Source: a virus
DNA: 30,448 bases
Direction: 5' to 3' (one strand)
IMG/VR virus record: IMGVR_UViG_3300034375_008720
Location: 1-30,448 of that record
Both the position numbers and the translations under genes were made by a program. Shown here in pieces: positions 12,822 to 22,023 of the stretch. Numbering within the stretch: the stretch's first letter is position 1; each line of letters opens with the position of its first letter. A model generated the notes under the pieces. The model was not told the DNA's origin, did not search any database, and was given only the letters and a program-made list of their open reading frames with translations.

Positions 12822-13281
12822 CGAGGGCTCCCACGATTTGATCAGCCAGTGCTGTGACATGCTCGATCTCTGCCTCTGACAGTGGAATCTCTGCGTGATC
12901 TAGCAGGGACTGCACAGCCCTGGCCAGTCTGTCGCCTCGAGGCGCTGCCTGGATCTCGAGCACATCGCGCAGCACATCGAGGACAGACGGGCCAAAGCGG
13001 GCCAGAGCTGCCCGCACCTCTTGCCAGGCCTCGCGCCTGCGCTGCTGCCTCTCCTCTCGCGCATCGTCTAGCTCGAGCCCTAGGTTAGCAACCTTCTGCG
13101 CCAGCCTCCCGCACAGCTCCTCGAGCTGGTCAAGGGTGGCCTGGAGCAGCACTGCCTGGGTGGTGTCGAGATCGCCCAGCGCATCTGCCAGATCCTCGAC
13201 TGCCCCATCTAGCTCGTCCTGTGCCAAGCGCAGTGATCGCCTAGCCCTGCGATATTCTGCGCGGATCCGTGACACGCTCAT
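12814..13281 (-). CDS. Coiled-coil protein of unknown function (155 aa)
   Basis: Residues 1-90 are a charged heptad-rich helix (RRARRSLRLAQDELDGAVEDL and similar). A C-terminal helical part (about 95-155) contains LARAVQSLLDHAEIPLSEA. I recognise no family. The ATG at 13281 overlaps the preceding stop (ATGA). It lies between fiber-like and lysis genes, so tail-fiber chaperone, virion or lysis roles are all possible. Confidence 0.5.
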   Translation of the reverse strand: MSVSRIRAEYRRARRSLRLAQDELDGAVEDLADALGDLDTTQAVLLQATLDQLEELCGRLAQKVANLGLELDDAREERQQRRREAWQEVRAALARFGPSVLDVLRDVLEIQAAPRGDRLARAVQSLLDHAEIPLSEAEIEHVTALADQIVGALDG

Positions 13282-13475
13282 GCCTGTGGCTCCACAGTGT
13301 AGACCGCAGACCCACTGCGGACTGTCCAGCCCTCACCAGTGCTAGTGACTTCCACAGTGGCCCCATCACCCGCTGCCAGAGCTGCCAGCACTGCGCATGC
13401 CACAGTCGCACTGCTCACAGGGTCAATGGCCACAGTGGCCACCTCAATGCCTGCAGCGTCGCGGATCGTCCACAT
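13278..13475 (-). CDS. Small beta-rich protein (65 aa)
   Basis: The sequence alternates hydrophobic and polar residues (MWTIRDAAGIEVATVAID and GEGWTVRSGSAVYTVEP), suggesting a beta domain. The ATG has GAGGGGAG upstream and lies two bases after the previous stop. It follows fiber-like genes and could be a tail-tip or fiber accessory. I recognise no family. Confidence 0.5.
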   Translation of the reverse strand: MWTIRDAAGIEVATVAIDPVSSATVACAVLAALAAGDGATVEVTSTGEGWTVRSGSAVYTVEPQA

Positions 13476-13477
13476 CG

Positions 13478-14233
13478 CTACTCCCCTCTGCTGTGGAATA
13501 GATGCACATATCGCACCTGCATCTGTGTAGTGCCCAAATCGAAAGTGATGCCATCAGCAGACTGGGTCACTGTAGAGGCTTTGGTGCCCAGGATCGAGGA
13601 CAGCCCCAGCGCCAGCGCATCAGTGGTGCCAAGGTCTAGCAGTGCCGCCTCTGTCTGTGTCGCCACAATCGCAGAAGCCCTGCGGGACTGCGCCTTTACG
13701 GCTGCGATCTGCTCACCCTGTGTGGGCGCTGTGTCAGTCCAACCTGATAGAGTAGCACCCAGCGAAAAATGTGCGGACAGTGCGCGCGCATCGAAAGTGC
13801 CGGATCCGACATAGACAGCTGCTGATGCACCTGTGATATTCGCACCCAGGATCCGGTCAGTGCCTGTGGTGTTCCGGAAACACTGGGTGTCGTTGCTCTG
13901 GCTGCTGTCGCCTTTAAAGCGAATAATGCGCGGACCTACCCCGTTTTCGCCCCAGGTTAGGGCACCAGTGGGCGTCAGTACGACTGACAGCGTATCCCTG
14001 CTGCCATCGTAGTCGGGGAAGATCCCCAGCAAGCTGCTGAAGTAGACCCAGCTGTTATTAGTGGTTCCAACCCCGTAGGCGATAGCAGAGGCTGTGCGCA
14101 CTGCGCTGCTGTTTTCATCGCGCACAGTCACAGTCAGCGATGCAAGGTCAGCCAGTGACCCACCAGATCCTGCCAGATCAAGGGTCAAGGCTCGAGAGTC
14201 TGCCTTGACCTGTGGCGCGAGAAAGCGGATCAC
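13478..14233 (-). CDS. Tail fiber or tail accessory protein candidate (251 aa)
   Basis: The N-terminal 150 residues are beta-rich with many Ser, Thr and Gly. Residues 150-225 include AQSRRASAIVATQTEAALLDLG, a short helical trimerisation-like stretch. The C-terminus is strand-rich, ending QMQVRYVHLFHSRGE. Starting GTG overlaps the previous stop as GTGA. The location after the hub gene and before lysis genes suggests a tail-tip appendage. The assignment is from position and composition only. Confidence 0.45.
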   Translation of the reverse strand: MIRFLAPQVKADSRALTLDLAGSGGSLADLASLTVTVRDENSSAVRTASAIAYGVGTTNNSWVYFSSLLGIFPDYDGSRDTLSVVLTPTGALTWGENGVGPRIIRFKGDSSQSNDTQCFRNTTGTDRILGANITGASAAVYVGSGTFDARALSAHFSLGATLSGWTDTAPTQGEQIAAVKAQSRRASAIVATQTEAALLDLGTTDALALGLSSILGTKASTVTQSADGITFDLGTTQMQVRYVHLFHSRGE

Positions 14234-14547
14234 CTGCCTGCCCTCACAGTGACAGTGGCAGTTGCAGTGCCGCTAGCCAGAGCCAAAAACACAGTGCTGC
14301 CGCCCCTGGCTCGAGCTGGTGGCGAGGCACCAGGGCAGGGCATCTCTACGATCGCCCCGCTGGCCAGGGGCAGAGTTTCTGCGTTGGCATTGACGCTGCC
14401 ACCATCTGTGCCAGTCGGATACCACAGCACATCAGAGCCACAGCTGATAGACCAGCGGGTTGCATCCTCTGGCAGATTGACCTGCAGAGTGGTGGTGGTG
14501 AGACTCACATCAGTGGGTGTGTCTAGTGCAGTGATCGTGCTTGCCAT
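14230..14547 (-). CDS. Small beta-rich tail-tip accessory candidate (105 aa)
   Basis: Ser/Thr/Ala-rich with alternating strands (SLTTTTLQVNLPEDATRWSIS and TATVTVRAGR at the end). The ATG at 14547 has GAGAGGT seven bases upstream; its stop overlaps the next gene (GTGA). A head- or tail-decoration Ig-like fold is possible but not shown. No family is recognised. Confidence 0.45.
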   Translation of the reverse strand: MASTITALDTPTDVSLTTTTLQVNLPEDATRWSISCGSDVLWYPTGTDGGSVNANAETLPLASGAIVEMPCPGASPPARARGGSTVFLALASGTATATVTVRAGR

Positions 14548-14581
14548 CGCAGTACCTCTCTACATGGCAAACAATAACAGA

Positions 14582-16156
14582 TCAGAGGGTTGCCGGTAGC
14601 ACCAGCTGCACCTGCACTGTGGTGGCTGACCAGCTGATCGCCTGCACTATGCAGACCTGATCTGTGAGTGCCAGATCGGGATCTGTCAGGGTCAGCACAT
14701 CGCCTGGCTCGAGGTAGCCCCAGCGCGATGGGTCACAGTCGTATGTGATCTCTCGATAGGGCATCGCGTGCAGTGCCGCCTGTACCCCAGCGATCAGCTC
14801 TGCTGTGGCAGTGTCATACACTAGATCCGTCTCGATCCGCAGAGTGGCCAGCCCCTCGCCATCGCGCACGTATCGCTGTGCACTCTTGCGCAGAGGCACA
14901 CTGCGCGCACTGTCCGCACTGTCACCAGACAGCGTGCAGGTGCGTAGATAGTCCCCACTGTCACCACGCGGCGCATACTCGACCTGCACACGCTGGATCG
15001 GCTCTGCTGTGCTGTATTGCACCTGACTAGCGCGCTGGGCCTGTGGCCCTGCATCCATGTGATCGATGGCATCGAGCTGGCGCGGATCCGGCTGCAGCAA
15101 GATAGGGCGCAGGCCTCGAGGCCCAGTCACTACAGACAGCGGCAGAATGGGCAGCAGATTATCCGCGATGTAATCCCAGATCGTTACGTCGGGATCGTCT
15201 GCATACGTGTCAATCTGGTACTGATCAAGCTGGCGCAGTGCCGCATACGTCCTGCCCCTATCGTATGGGATCGACGAGCGGCGCAGCAGGTAGCGCAGCA
15301 CCTCGCCAGCACCATGCAAGGTGCCTCCCTCTGCATCTGTAGCGCCTAGCCCATCATCCCAGCGTGCCCAATACTCGTCACCCTCGACGACAGATAGGCC
15401 TGTGCCACTCACCACACAAGTGGCCACCACCCTGCCCAGCCCATCCTGCACATGCTCGATGGTTTCATCCCTGGCCTCGCCTTTGTCGATGTTGATCAGG
15501 CGGATCATGGTGGCCTGCACTCTGTGACCAGCAATCAAAAACCGCTTGCCTGCTACGTCTACCGGGTAGGCTGGCGATCCTGTGGTCTTGCCCTCGCTGC
15601 CATCAGCCTCTGTGTACCTGCCAGGCTTGCCGATCACTAGCGGATAGGGTCGGCCATAGGCGCTGCTGTCTGCTGCTGGCCAGGTGGTAGGGCTAACTCT
15701 CGCATCCTCTGGGATCAGCAGTGCGCGATCCTCAAAAGCTCGTGACTCGATCGTCAGGCCTACTGGCTCGCCTGCTGCCCCATAGGTGGGCGCGTAGACT
15801 CTGCCAGACAGCAGAGGGATCCGCTGCTCGTGTGTCCTGCCTGGTGACCACACGCTGACCTGTGCTCGAGCGGCTGCCAGATCATGCCCAGCAGCCACAA
15901 GTGCCGGCACATTAATGTGTGGAGGGAAGTGCAGATCAGGAAACGACAGCGACCGGGCAGCTGTCGAGGTGGACAGCAGATCCGCTGCATCCTCCCATGA
16001 TACAGGCAGGCCTCCCTGGTAGGTCAGATCGCCTGCCTCGCTGCTGATCACCACCTCTGGCCCACTCGACCAGCGGATCACAGTGCTGGCCCACTCGAGA
16101 TCGAGCAGCAGCACCCACTCTGCACGCAGCTCTGCAGCTGTCAGGCCCAGGGGCAT
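14582..16156 (-). CDS. Tail tip/hub protein (524 aa)
   Basis: The position after the tape measure and the large tail protein, and the pattern of the sequence, fit a central tail-tip (hub) protein. Residues about 85-150 hold a beta stretch with WSPGRTHEQRIPLLSGRV. Around 285-305 is GAGEVLRYLLRRSSIPYDRG. The C-terminal 40 residues read YLEPGDVLTLTDPDL followed by CIVQAISWSATTVQVQL, the usual end of tail-hub proteins that place a beta domain at the tip. The ATG shares its A with the preceding stop (TGATG). It would attach fibers and open the channel at adsorption. Motifs are recognised by pattern, not alignment. Confidence 0.65.
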   Translation of the reverse strand: MPLGLTAAELRAEWVLLLDLEWASTVIRWSSGPEVVISSEAGDLTYQGGLPVSWEDAADLLSTSTAARSLSFPDLHFPPHINVPALVAAGHDLAAARAQVSVWSPGRTHEQRIPLLSGRVYAPTYGAAGEPVGLTIESRAFEDRALLIPEDARVSPTTWPAADSSAYGRPYPLVIGKPGRYTEADGSEGKTTGSPAYPVDVAGKRFLIAGHRVQATMIRLINIDKGEARDETIEHVQDGLGRVVATCVVSGTGLSVVEGDEYWARWDDGLGATDAEGGTLHGAGEVLRYLLRRSSIPYDRGRTYAALRQLDQYQIDTYADDPDVTIWDYIADNLLPILPLSVVTGPRGLRPILLQPDPRQLDAIDHMDAGPQAQRASQVQYSTAEPIQRVQVEYAPRGDSGDYLRTCTLSGDSADSARSVPLRKSAQRYVRDGEGLATLRIETDLVYDTATAELIAGVQAALHAMPYREITYDCDPSRWGYLEPGDVLTLTDPDLALTDQVCIVQAISWSATTVQVQLVLPATL

Positions 16157-19100
16157 CAGGTGATCTCTGTAAATTCTAGGGTGGCAATACGGTACAGCTC
16201 GTCTGTGTAGTCATCGCCTACCACAGACTCTAGCCGCACAGAGCTGCTGGTCAGCCTGCTATAGAGCGCCCCTGCAGCCTGATCCCACAGCTGCACGGTG
16301 GCTGTGTCTCCACTTGCGCCTGTAGCCACAGGCAGTAGCGGACAGAATACGATCGGCTGATCCGCCCCATCGAGGCGCTGCAGCAGGCCATCCAGCAGCA
16401 GTGGCTCTGTGTCTACGCTGCCCACAGGTGGCGCTCCGCTGGCATCTGTGGCGCGCACGTAGTCAGGGCTGTTGTTACCACCTCGAGCTGCTGTCACGTC
16501 CACACCCTCGCCGTAGCCTATCCGGTAGACTCTGCGCGCTGGGCCTCGCTTGCTGGTGCGGATCGTGCCATCGTCATACTGCGCGATCTCTGTGTAGCTC
16601 TGACGCTCGTGGCTATAGCCCCAGTCATATTCGCGCCCCAGCACTGCGATGTGCCCCAGCGCCAGCGTGCCGATCGTGTAGTACCCCTCTGCAGGGTCTG
16701 GCGCGCTGTTACCGTCGTCCACCTCGATGCGCAGCGCCTTAAACTGCACGTCTTCATCTGCCATCGCGATGGTGACCAGTGCTCGAGGAAACCAGATCTG
16801 GCCTGCATCACCGCTGGCATCCTCGCCACCATCGCAGCCCTCGAGCCACAAGATCGCGCGCTGCTCTGCCACAGTGCCGCTTGCCCAGTAGCCTGCACTG
16901 TTGCCTATGATCTTGCGCACATCACCACTGGTCGGAAAATAGAAGTACCCGCCTGCTAACTGGTCTTCTGCCAGATAGTAGCCATCTGCCCCTGCTGATG
17001 TGGTGCGCGGCTTAACGGTGCTGCCCTCCCGCAAAAAGCCCACCACCTCGCTGCAGTCCACGTCTGCCAGCTCTGACCAGCCGGACGATAGAAGGCCTGC
17101 GATCTTGAACTTTGGAAAATTGATCCGGTCCACATAGCAGCCCAGCAGATAGCCACCCATCAGCGGATACAGACTGTCATCCCTGGTAAATGGGATCTCC
17201 ATATCACCAGGGGTATCTGTGGAGCGCCAGCCCTGACGAGGGCTAGCCGTGTGGCCAGGCAGCACTGCACTGGCTGGGTAGTTGTAGGCCGGATCCACCT
17301 GCCAGGTGTCACCCTTGCTAGTGGGCCCATCCACTGCGCGGATCTGCAGTCCGTTAGCGACATAGCTGGGATCTGTGCTGTAGGTGCGCGGGAAAAGATC
17401 ATCAGGCCTCGAGAGATCCGCCCCTAGCCCCTGGCCGGTATACTCATCCCAGACTGCATGGTGCTCATACACGTCTGCATTACAGGCTGGAGTGGTGCGC
17501 AGCTTGCCCCACTGCCATCGAGGCGCGCCCAACGTGCCACCACCATCAGTCAGGCCTGTGGCAGCGTGCAGCAGCACCCACTTGCGATCCTCACCCAGTG
17601 TGGTGGCCTCGCGATACCAGACCACTGCAGAGCTGCCCCGCATGCCTACCAGCACATCATAGGAGCCACCCAGCCCTGTGGCCTGTGCGAGCTGTGTGAT
17701 CGCGTTCTGATCGCGCAGTGTCAGGGTGCTGGTGCTGGCTCTGATCTCGATCGCATAGTCTTCTGATCCATCATCGTTGTGGATCTTCCAATCAATATTG
17801 CCGCTGTTAACGGTCAATCGCCAGCGGCACACCAGCCCCTCTGCCACGGTCGGGCCTGCGCTTGCATTGTAGGTATAGGACAGCTGGGTAGTGAGCCCAC
17901 CAGCGATCTGCACTGCGCCATTAGTCAGGGTGTCAGTGGCTGCCCCTGTTACTGCGCGCGTCCAGCCCATATCCCCAGGCAGCTCAAACGGCAGCCAGTT
18001 GTGCACCCAGTGGGTCTGCTTATCTGCGCGCTGCAGCAGGTCTGCTGCTGGCAAGGTTACGGTGCTGTATCCCCCCAGGTGCATGGCACCCAGTGACCAG
18101 TCAGCTGTGGCTGTGTTGGCCTCCCAGTTATGAATGCACACCACCCTGCCGCGCTGGGCAACCATGTGAAAGTGACGGGGCCGATCCTGATAGCTGGTCA
18201 CTGCATCGCCTCGATACCACACAGCAGTGCTGCTCACACCCAGCCCTGCACTCTGCCAGGTATCGCCACCATCCACACTGCGCGCTACATAGGCTGTGCC
18301 TGGGTTGTTGCCTCGCCAGTACCACAGCAGCTCTCCGCTCTCGAGCTGACACAGGCTCTGATCCCAGTCAGAAAACAAGCGGCCAGAGGCAATATCTGCA
18401 GAGCCATCCTGCTGATCTAGATCAGCCCCTGCAGCCGTCTGCGGTTTTTCGCTGTCCACATCGAGGAAGCTGGTAAAAGCAGATCCCACTCTGGCGATCT
18501 TGGTGGCATACCCACTGCCGATCGTCACATCAGGGCTGCTGAACACCAGCACAAACCTGCCACGGTGGTACACCAGATCCGGGTTGCCACCTCGCTGCCC
18601 AGATGCGCCAGACCACACAGCTACCAGCTCGAAGGTGTTTCCCTCGTCATCGCTAGCAAACTGGTGCAGCACCTCATCTGTGGCAGTGCTCGACCACACC
18701 ACCAGGCAGTGCTGCCCGTTTCCGTATGCAACCCGGATCCGCTTTGGTGTGTAGGTGGCCAGGCTGATCGGAGACTCGAGCACCCAGCGCGCACCAGTGC
18801 GCCACTGGTTGCCATCATCATCACTGTATGCCTGGCTGATCTGGCACAGGTTGGCTGTGCCATCGCAGACGAGGTGGTACAGCTGCAGCCTGCCTGCGGT
18901 CATCTTGCACATAGCTGGGTGTAGGTACTGCACAGTGGTTTCTGTGTGCACCACATTGGTGCTGGCACCGTTGACAAACAGGCCAGAGGTGCCCCAGGTG
19001 CCAGCAGATGCGCTGCGCTTGTGGAGCACCACAGTAGTGTTTCCGCCACTCACCAGGCTGCTAGCCACTAGGATCGAGTCATCGTCAGCGACCACACCAG

Positions 19101-19452
19101 CAGGGTAGCGGTAGCCGCTGCCAGTAGTCCATACGATGTGTTCCCATCCACTGATCGCGCAGGGCACATCCCAGCCTCTGTAGGTATCGCTGGTGCTCTC
19201 GCGCCAGACAAAGGCAGCCCCGTCTGGCTCTGCATACCCACCACGCGCTGTCTGAATCAGCACAGTGCCAGTCTGTGTGCCTGTGCCCTCGAGCACCAGA
19301 TCCGTGGCAGTGGTGCTGGTCTGCACAGGCCTGCCAGCTCGAGGCCCAGCCTGTGTCGCTGCAGTGCCCACCACCTGCGCTGGATCGTAGGCTGTGACGT
19401 AGCGGTCAGGGATCAGGATCCCACGCAGTGCTGTCCTTACCTGCTCACCCAT
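16156..19452 (-). CDS. Large tail protein with sialidase-type Asp-box repeats (1098 aa)
   Basis: It lies between tape measure and hub genes, the place of distal-tail or tail-fiber proteins. Three Asp boxes (S-x-D-x-G-x-x-W/F) are visible: SDDDGNQW near 210-217, SDDEGNTF near 267-274 and SVDGGDTW near 392-399. These mark a beta-propeller as in sialidases and other glycan-binding or glycan-cleaving proteins. After the propeller (to about 470) come a beta-sandwich-like region (about 500-650) and a long C-terminal part. I found no complete sialidase Arg triad with confidence, so receptor binding is as likely as cleavage. The ATG at 19452 (TGATG overlap, GGGG upstream) or the GTG at 19455 may start it. 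Confidence 0.68.
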   Translation of the reverse strand: MGEQVRTALRGILIPDRYVTAYDPAQVVGTAATQAGPRAGRPVQTSTTATDLVLEGTGTQTGTVLIQTARGGYAEPDGAAFVWRESTSDTYRGWDVPCAISGWEHIVWTTGSGYRYPAGVVADDDSILVASSLVSGGNTTVVLHKRSASAGTWGTSGLFVNGASTNVVHTETTVQYLHPAMCKMTAGRLQLYHLVCDGTANLCQISQAYSDDDGNQWRTGARWVLESPISLATYTPKRIRVAYGNGQHCLVVWSSTATDEVLHQFASDDEGNTFELVAVWSGASGQRGGNPDLVYHRGRFVLVFSSPDVTIGSGYATKIARVGSAFTSFLDVDSEKPQTAAGADLDQQDGSADIASGRLFSDWDQSLCQLESGELLWYWRGNNPGTAYVARSVDGGDTWQSAGLGVSSTAVWYRGDAVTSYQDRPRHFHMVAQRGRVVCIHNWEANTATADWSLGAMHLGGYSTVTLPAADLLQRADKQTHWVHNWLPFELPGDMGWTRAVTGAATDTLTNGAVQIAGGLTTQLSYTYNASAGPTVAEGLVCRWRLTVNSGNIDWKIHNDDGSEDYAIEIRASTSTLTLRDQNAITQLAQATGLGGSYDVLVGMRGSSAVVWYREATTLGEDRKWVLLHAATGLTDGGGTLGAPRWQWGKLRTTPACNADVYEHHAVWDEYTGQGLGADLSRPDDLFPRTYSTDPSYVANGLQIRAVDGPTSKGDTWQVDPAYNYPASAVLPGHTASPRQGWRSTDTPGDMEIPFTRDDSLYPLMGGYLLGCYVDRINFPKFKIAGLLSSGWSELADVDCSEVVGFLREGSTVKPRTTSAGADGYYLAEDQLAGGYFYFPTSGDVRKIIGNSAGYWASGTVAEQRAILWLEGCDGGEDASGDAGQIWFPRALVTIAMADEDVQFKALRIEVDDGNSAPDPAEGYYTIGTLALGHIAVLGREYDWGYSHERQSYTEIAQYDDGTIRTSKRGPARRVYRIGYGEGVDVTAARGGNNSPDYVRATDASGAPPVGSVDTEPLLLDGLLQRLDGADQPIVFCPLLPVATGASGDTATVQLWDQAAGALYSRLTSSSVRLESVVGDDYTDELYRIATLEFTEIT

Positions 19453-21473
19453 CACAGTGCCCCATAATTCTGGCGCATCTGATAGCGCCTCTGCCCTGCT
19501 CGCCTACCATCGCGCCTGATCTCGCGCATGGGGCCAGTGCCCCTCCCGGCGTCTGTGACCTCTGCGCGGAAGCTCTGCCGTATGTGCTTCCACTGCACCA
19601 CCACTGCAGGCCCAACAGCCCCAGTGCCGCTGCGTGCATTCTGTGCAGCCAGGCCACCCCTGCCGCCCATGGCATCCACTGCACCCTGACTAAGCACACC
19701 CTCACCAGGGTGCAGCAGTGCAGGTGCACCACTGGCAGGCATCACACCACCCAGCGCAAAGGCAGGTTGCTGGCTGGCGATCTTGGCGATCTGCACTGCC
19801 CCTGCAGCGCCCACCAGCCCAGCAGTGATGAAGTTAAGCGGAGGTGGACCGCCCACAGATGGGTTTAGGGTCTGCGCGATGCTCACAGCAGTGGCCACGA
19901 TCGCCTGTGCCAGTGCTGCTGCCTTCTGCACTGCAAAGGCTGTGCGTGCTGCTTTCTTTTGTTTCTCTGTCATCTGGTCACTTGCTGTGCCAGCGTCGAC
20001 AAACAGGCCAGCCAGATCGCCCACAACATCAGCAGTCTGTGAGATCAGGCCTATCGCACCCTGCCTGATCTCACTCTGGCGAGCAGCCCTAGCCTCTGCC
20101 TCTGCAGCTTGCTGGGCTTCGATCTCTGCATTCTCTGCCAGCACCTGCTGCAGTGTCAGCTGGGCTTGCACACGATCTGCTATCTCCCCGCTGAATAGCT
20201 GCATCGCGAGGCCATGCGGCACCAGTCCCCCACTGGTGTAGTCCGCATAAACCTGCTGCCCATCTTTGACTGCACGGTTTAGCCTGCTCTGCTCTTGCTC
20301 TGCCTTTTTTGCTTTCTCTGCCGCTTCCTCGAGCTTATCCAGCATGGCCTGCAGGCCTTCCGCTGCCTCTGTGCTGTTCGTCGCAAGGTCTGCAGTTTCG
20401 CCTGATGCCTCGCGCACTTTGCGCACCATCTCGACCGCAGCGTCATGCGCCCCAGAAACATTATCTGCCAGTGCCTGCAGGGGATTGAGTGACAGCCCCG
20501 CCTCTGCACGCAGCCGCTCTAACTCTGTGCCAGTGTCGCTGATCGCATCTACAGCACCTTGAAAATCCAGGGTGCTGTACCGGATAAATGCTTCTGCCAA
20601 GCCTGCCAGGCCACTGCCAGCCATCTGCACAGTGGTAATGAAGTCATTAAAAGTGCTGATCACTGTGTCGCTGATCAGCACTGACACATAAACCAGCCCA
20701 TCTGTGAGGGCAGGCAGAATGCTGGTGGCCATCCCAGCGAACAAATCACCCACTGACCGCTGGATCAGATCGAGTTTCTGCATCTGGGTCTGGTAGTTCT
20801 GCGCTGCCTCGAGCCCTGGCCCCTCGAGCTGCCGGGTAAACGCGGCTGCCCGATCTTCTGCCCGCTGCAGCCCCTTTGTCGACAGCTCACCCAGTGCTGC
20901 TGTCAGGCCTCCCGCTCCCTCACCCAGCAGCTTCTGCGCTGCTGCTGCGCGCTGTGTCTGGTCAGGCATCGCGCCCAGCTGGGCCAGCACTAGCCTGAAT
21001 ACCTCCTCTGTGCTGCGCATCGAGCCACTAGGCCCAGCCAGATCCTCTGCGCTGATCCCTAGTGCCGCAAACTCTGCCTGTGCGCTAGCACCACCCTGCG
21101 AGGCCTCATAGGCCTTTGCAGTCAGTGCTTTGAGCGATCCAGCCAGCTGATCTGCGCTGACGTTAGCAGCCCTGGCACCTTGCGCCAGCGACCCAAACAG
21201 CTTTGCACTGACGTTGCTCTGGTCTGCAAGTGACTTGATCTCGAGGCGAGCGCGCAGCGTCTGATCGACGAGCGACCCCAGCCCAGTGACTACCCGTTCG
21301 AGCACTGCAGCGCCTGCGATAGCCTTTAAGGCAGTGCCCAGATCCGCGACTGTCGCCTTTGTCTTTTTGACTTCCTCTTTTGTGCGCTTGAAGTCGCTTT
21401 GTAGCCGCTGATTAGCGCGGGTGATCGCCTTAACGTCAGCACTGCTCGTGATGCGGACTGTACCTGTAGCCAC
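19452..21473 (-). CDS. Tail tape measure protein (673 aa)
   Basis: The tape measure sets tail length and is ejected with the DNA. The N-terminus is helical and basic (ANQRLQSDFKRTKEEVKKT, about residues 20-38). A phage_tail_T/TP901-like segment spans about 55-200 with DQSNVSAKLFGSLAQGAR. Coiled-coil stretches lie around 380-470. The C-terminus shows the typical hydrophobic then Gly-rich end (ITAGLVGAAGAVQIAKIA, then FALGGVMPASGAPALLHPGEGVLSQGAVDAMGG, here about positions 556-615). The GTG start overlaps the stop of the G-T frame (TAGTG). As a rough rule 673 residues imply a tail near 100 nm. Confidence 0.88.
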   Translation of the reverse strand: MATGTVRITSSADVKAITRANQRLQSDFKRTKEEVKKTKATVADLGTALKAIAGAAVLERVVTGLGSLVDQTLRARLEIKSLADQSNVSAKLFGSLAQGARAANVSADQLAGSLKALTAKAYEASQGGASAQAEFAALGISAEDLAGPSGSMRSTEEVFRLVLAQLGAMPDQTQRAAAAQKLLGEGAGGLTAALGELSTKGLQRAEDRAAAFTRQLEGPGLEAAQNYQTQMQKLDLIQRSVGDLFAGMATSILPALTDGLVYVSVLISDTVISTFNDFITTVQMAGSGLAGLAEAFIRYSTLDFQGAVDAISDTGTELERLRAEAGLSLNPLQALADNVSGAHDAAVEMVRKVREASGETADLATNSTEAAEGLQAMLDKLEEAAEKAKKAEQEQSRLNRAVKDGQQVYADYTSGGLVPHGLAMQLFSGEIADRVQAQLTLQQVLAENAEIEAQQAAEAEARAARQSEIRQGAIGLISQTADVVGDLAGLFVDAGTASDQMTEKQKKAARTAFAVQKAAALAQAIVATAVSIAQTLNPSVGGPPPLNFITAGLVGAAGAVQIAKIASQQPAFALGGVMPASGAPALLHPGEGVLSQGAVDAMGGRGGLAAQNARSGTGAVGPAVVVQWKHIRQSFRAEVTDAGRGTGPMREIRRDGRRAGQRRYQMRQNYGAL

Positions 21474-21739
21474 TAGCCTAGCCTCTCGCGCAGCTGCTGC
21501 CGCTTTGCAGCACTCTCTATCTGTGACAGTCTATCAGGATCACTGCAAGCTATCTGCCAGACTGCCACAGCGCGCACCTGCTGTGCCCTCGTCAGCTGAT
21601 AGAACCAGGCAGGCTGTTGACCCCACCAGCGCGCACACTGCCATGCGTATAGGTCCTCTCGCGCGCTGGTTAAGAGTTTCCCATCTCTGCTGTGACCTCT
21701 GGCTGGGCAGGGAAGGCAAGCGGCAGAAGATGATCCCAC
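21473..21739 (-). CDS. Tail assembly chaperone T domain, expressed by -1 frameshift from G
   Basis: This frame overlaps the 3' end of the G gene by 70 bases and lies in the -1 frame relative to it. It has no convincing start signal. A GGGAAAC heptamer at 21676-21682 is in phase for slippage, giving a fused G-T product. After slippage the frame reads LLTSARED and continues to residue GLG (about 67 residues added). In lambda-like phages the G and G-T proteins chaperone the tape measure protein and are made in a fixed ratio by this device. Its stop overlaps the tape measure start. Confidence 0.78.
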   Translation of the reverse strand: MGSSSAACLPCPARGHSRDGKLLTSAREDLYAWQCARWWGQQPAWFYQLTRAQQVRAVAVWQIACSDPDRLSQIESAAKRQQLRERLG

Positions 21740-21996
21740 AGCTGCTGCGCAAGGCCTGACAGTGCCACCTCGTCAGTACCGCACTGCACACCCCGCTGGT
21801 ACAGCCAGCCACCCAGATCGTGCAGGTTGCCTAGTTGTCTGTGGCGCTGGTCTACCTGCTGGGCTGTCAGCTCGAGGCGCTGCGGAAACAGCAGCCCTAG
21901 TGCGCAGAAGCTGGCGCGCGTAGGGTTGCGATCAAAGTAGGTGCACAGCTCTCGCACAGTCGCAAAGTCTAGCCGTCTAGGCTTACCTAGATCCAT
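21670..21996 (-). CDS. Tail assembly chaperone G-like (108 aa)
   Basis: It sits between the tail tube protein and the tape measure protein, the conserved place for the G gene. The sequence is helical (RELCTYFDRNPTRASFCALG and QQVDQRHRQLGNLHDLGGWLY). The ATG at 21996 has AAAAAAAGGGAG eight bases upstream. The last codons are ATG GGA AAC TCT TAA, so the slippery heptamer lies only one sense codon before the stop. This late placement lets most ribosomes end as G and some shift to G-T. Confidence 0.75.
   Translation of the reverse strand: MDLGKPRRLDFATVRELCTYFDRNPTRASFCALGLLFPQRLELTAQQVDQRHRQLGNLHDLGGWLYQRGVQCGTDEVALSGLAQQLWDHLLPLAFPAQPEVTAEMGNS
21676..21682 (-). other. Programmed -1 frameshift heptamer GGGAAAC
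   Basis: On the minus strand the heptamer is G GGA AAC in the G frame, the canonical X XXY YYZ form with X=G, Y=A, Z=C. The G stop TAA is at 21672-21670, one codon after the heptamer. Slippage by one base back enters the open frame that runs to 21473. Confidence 0.8.
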
Positions 21997-22023
21997 GGTT
22001 TATACTCCCTTTTTTTGTTTGCG

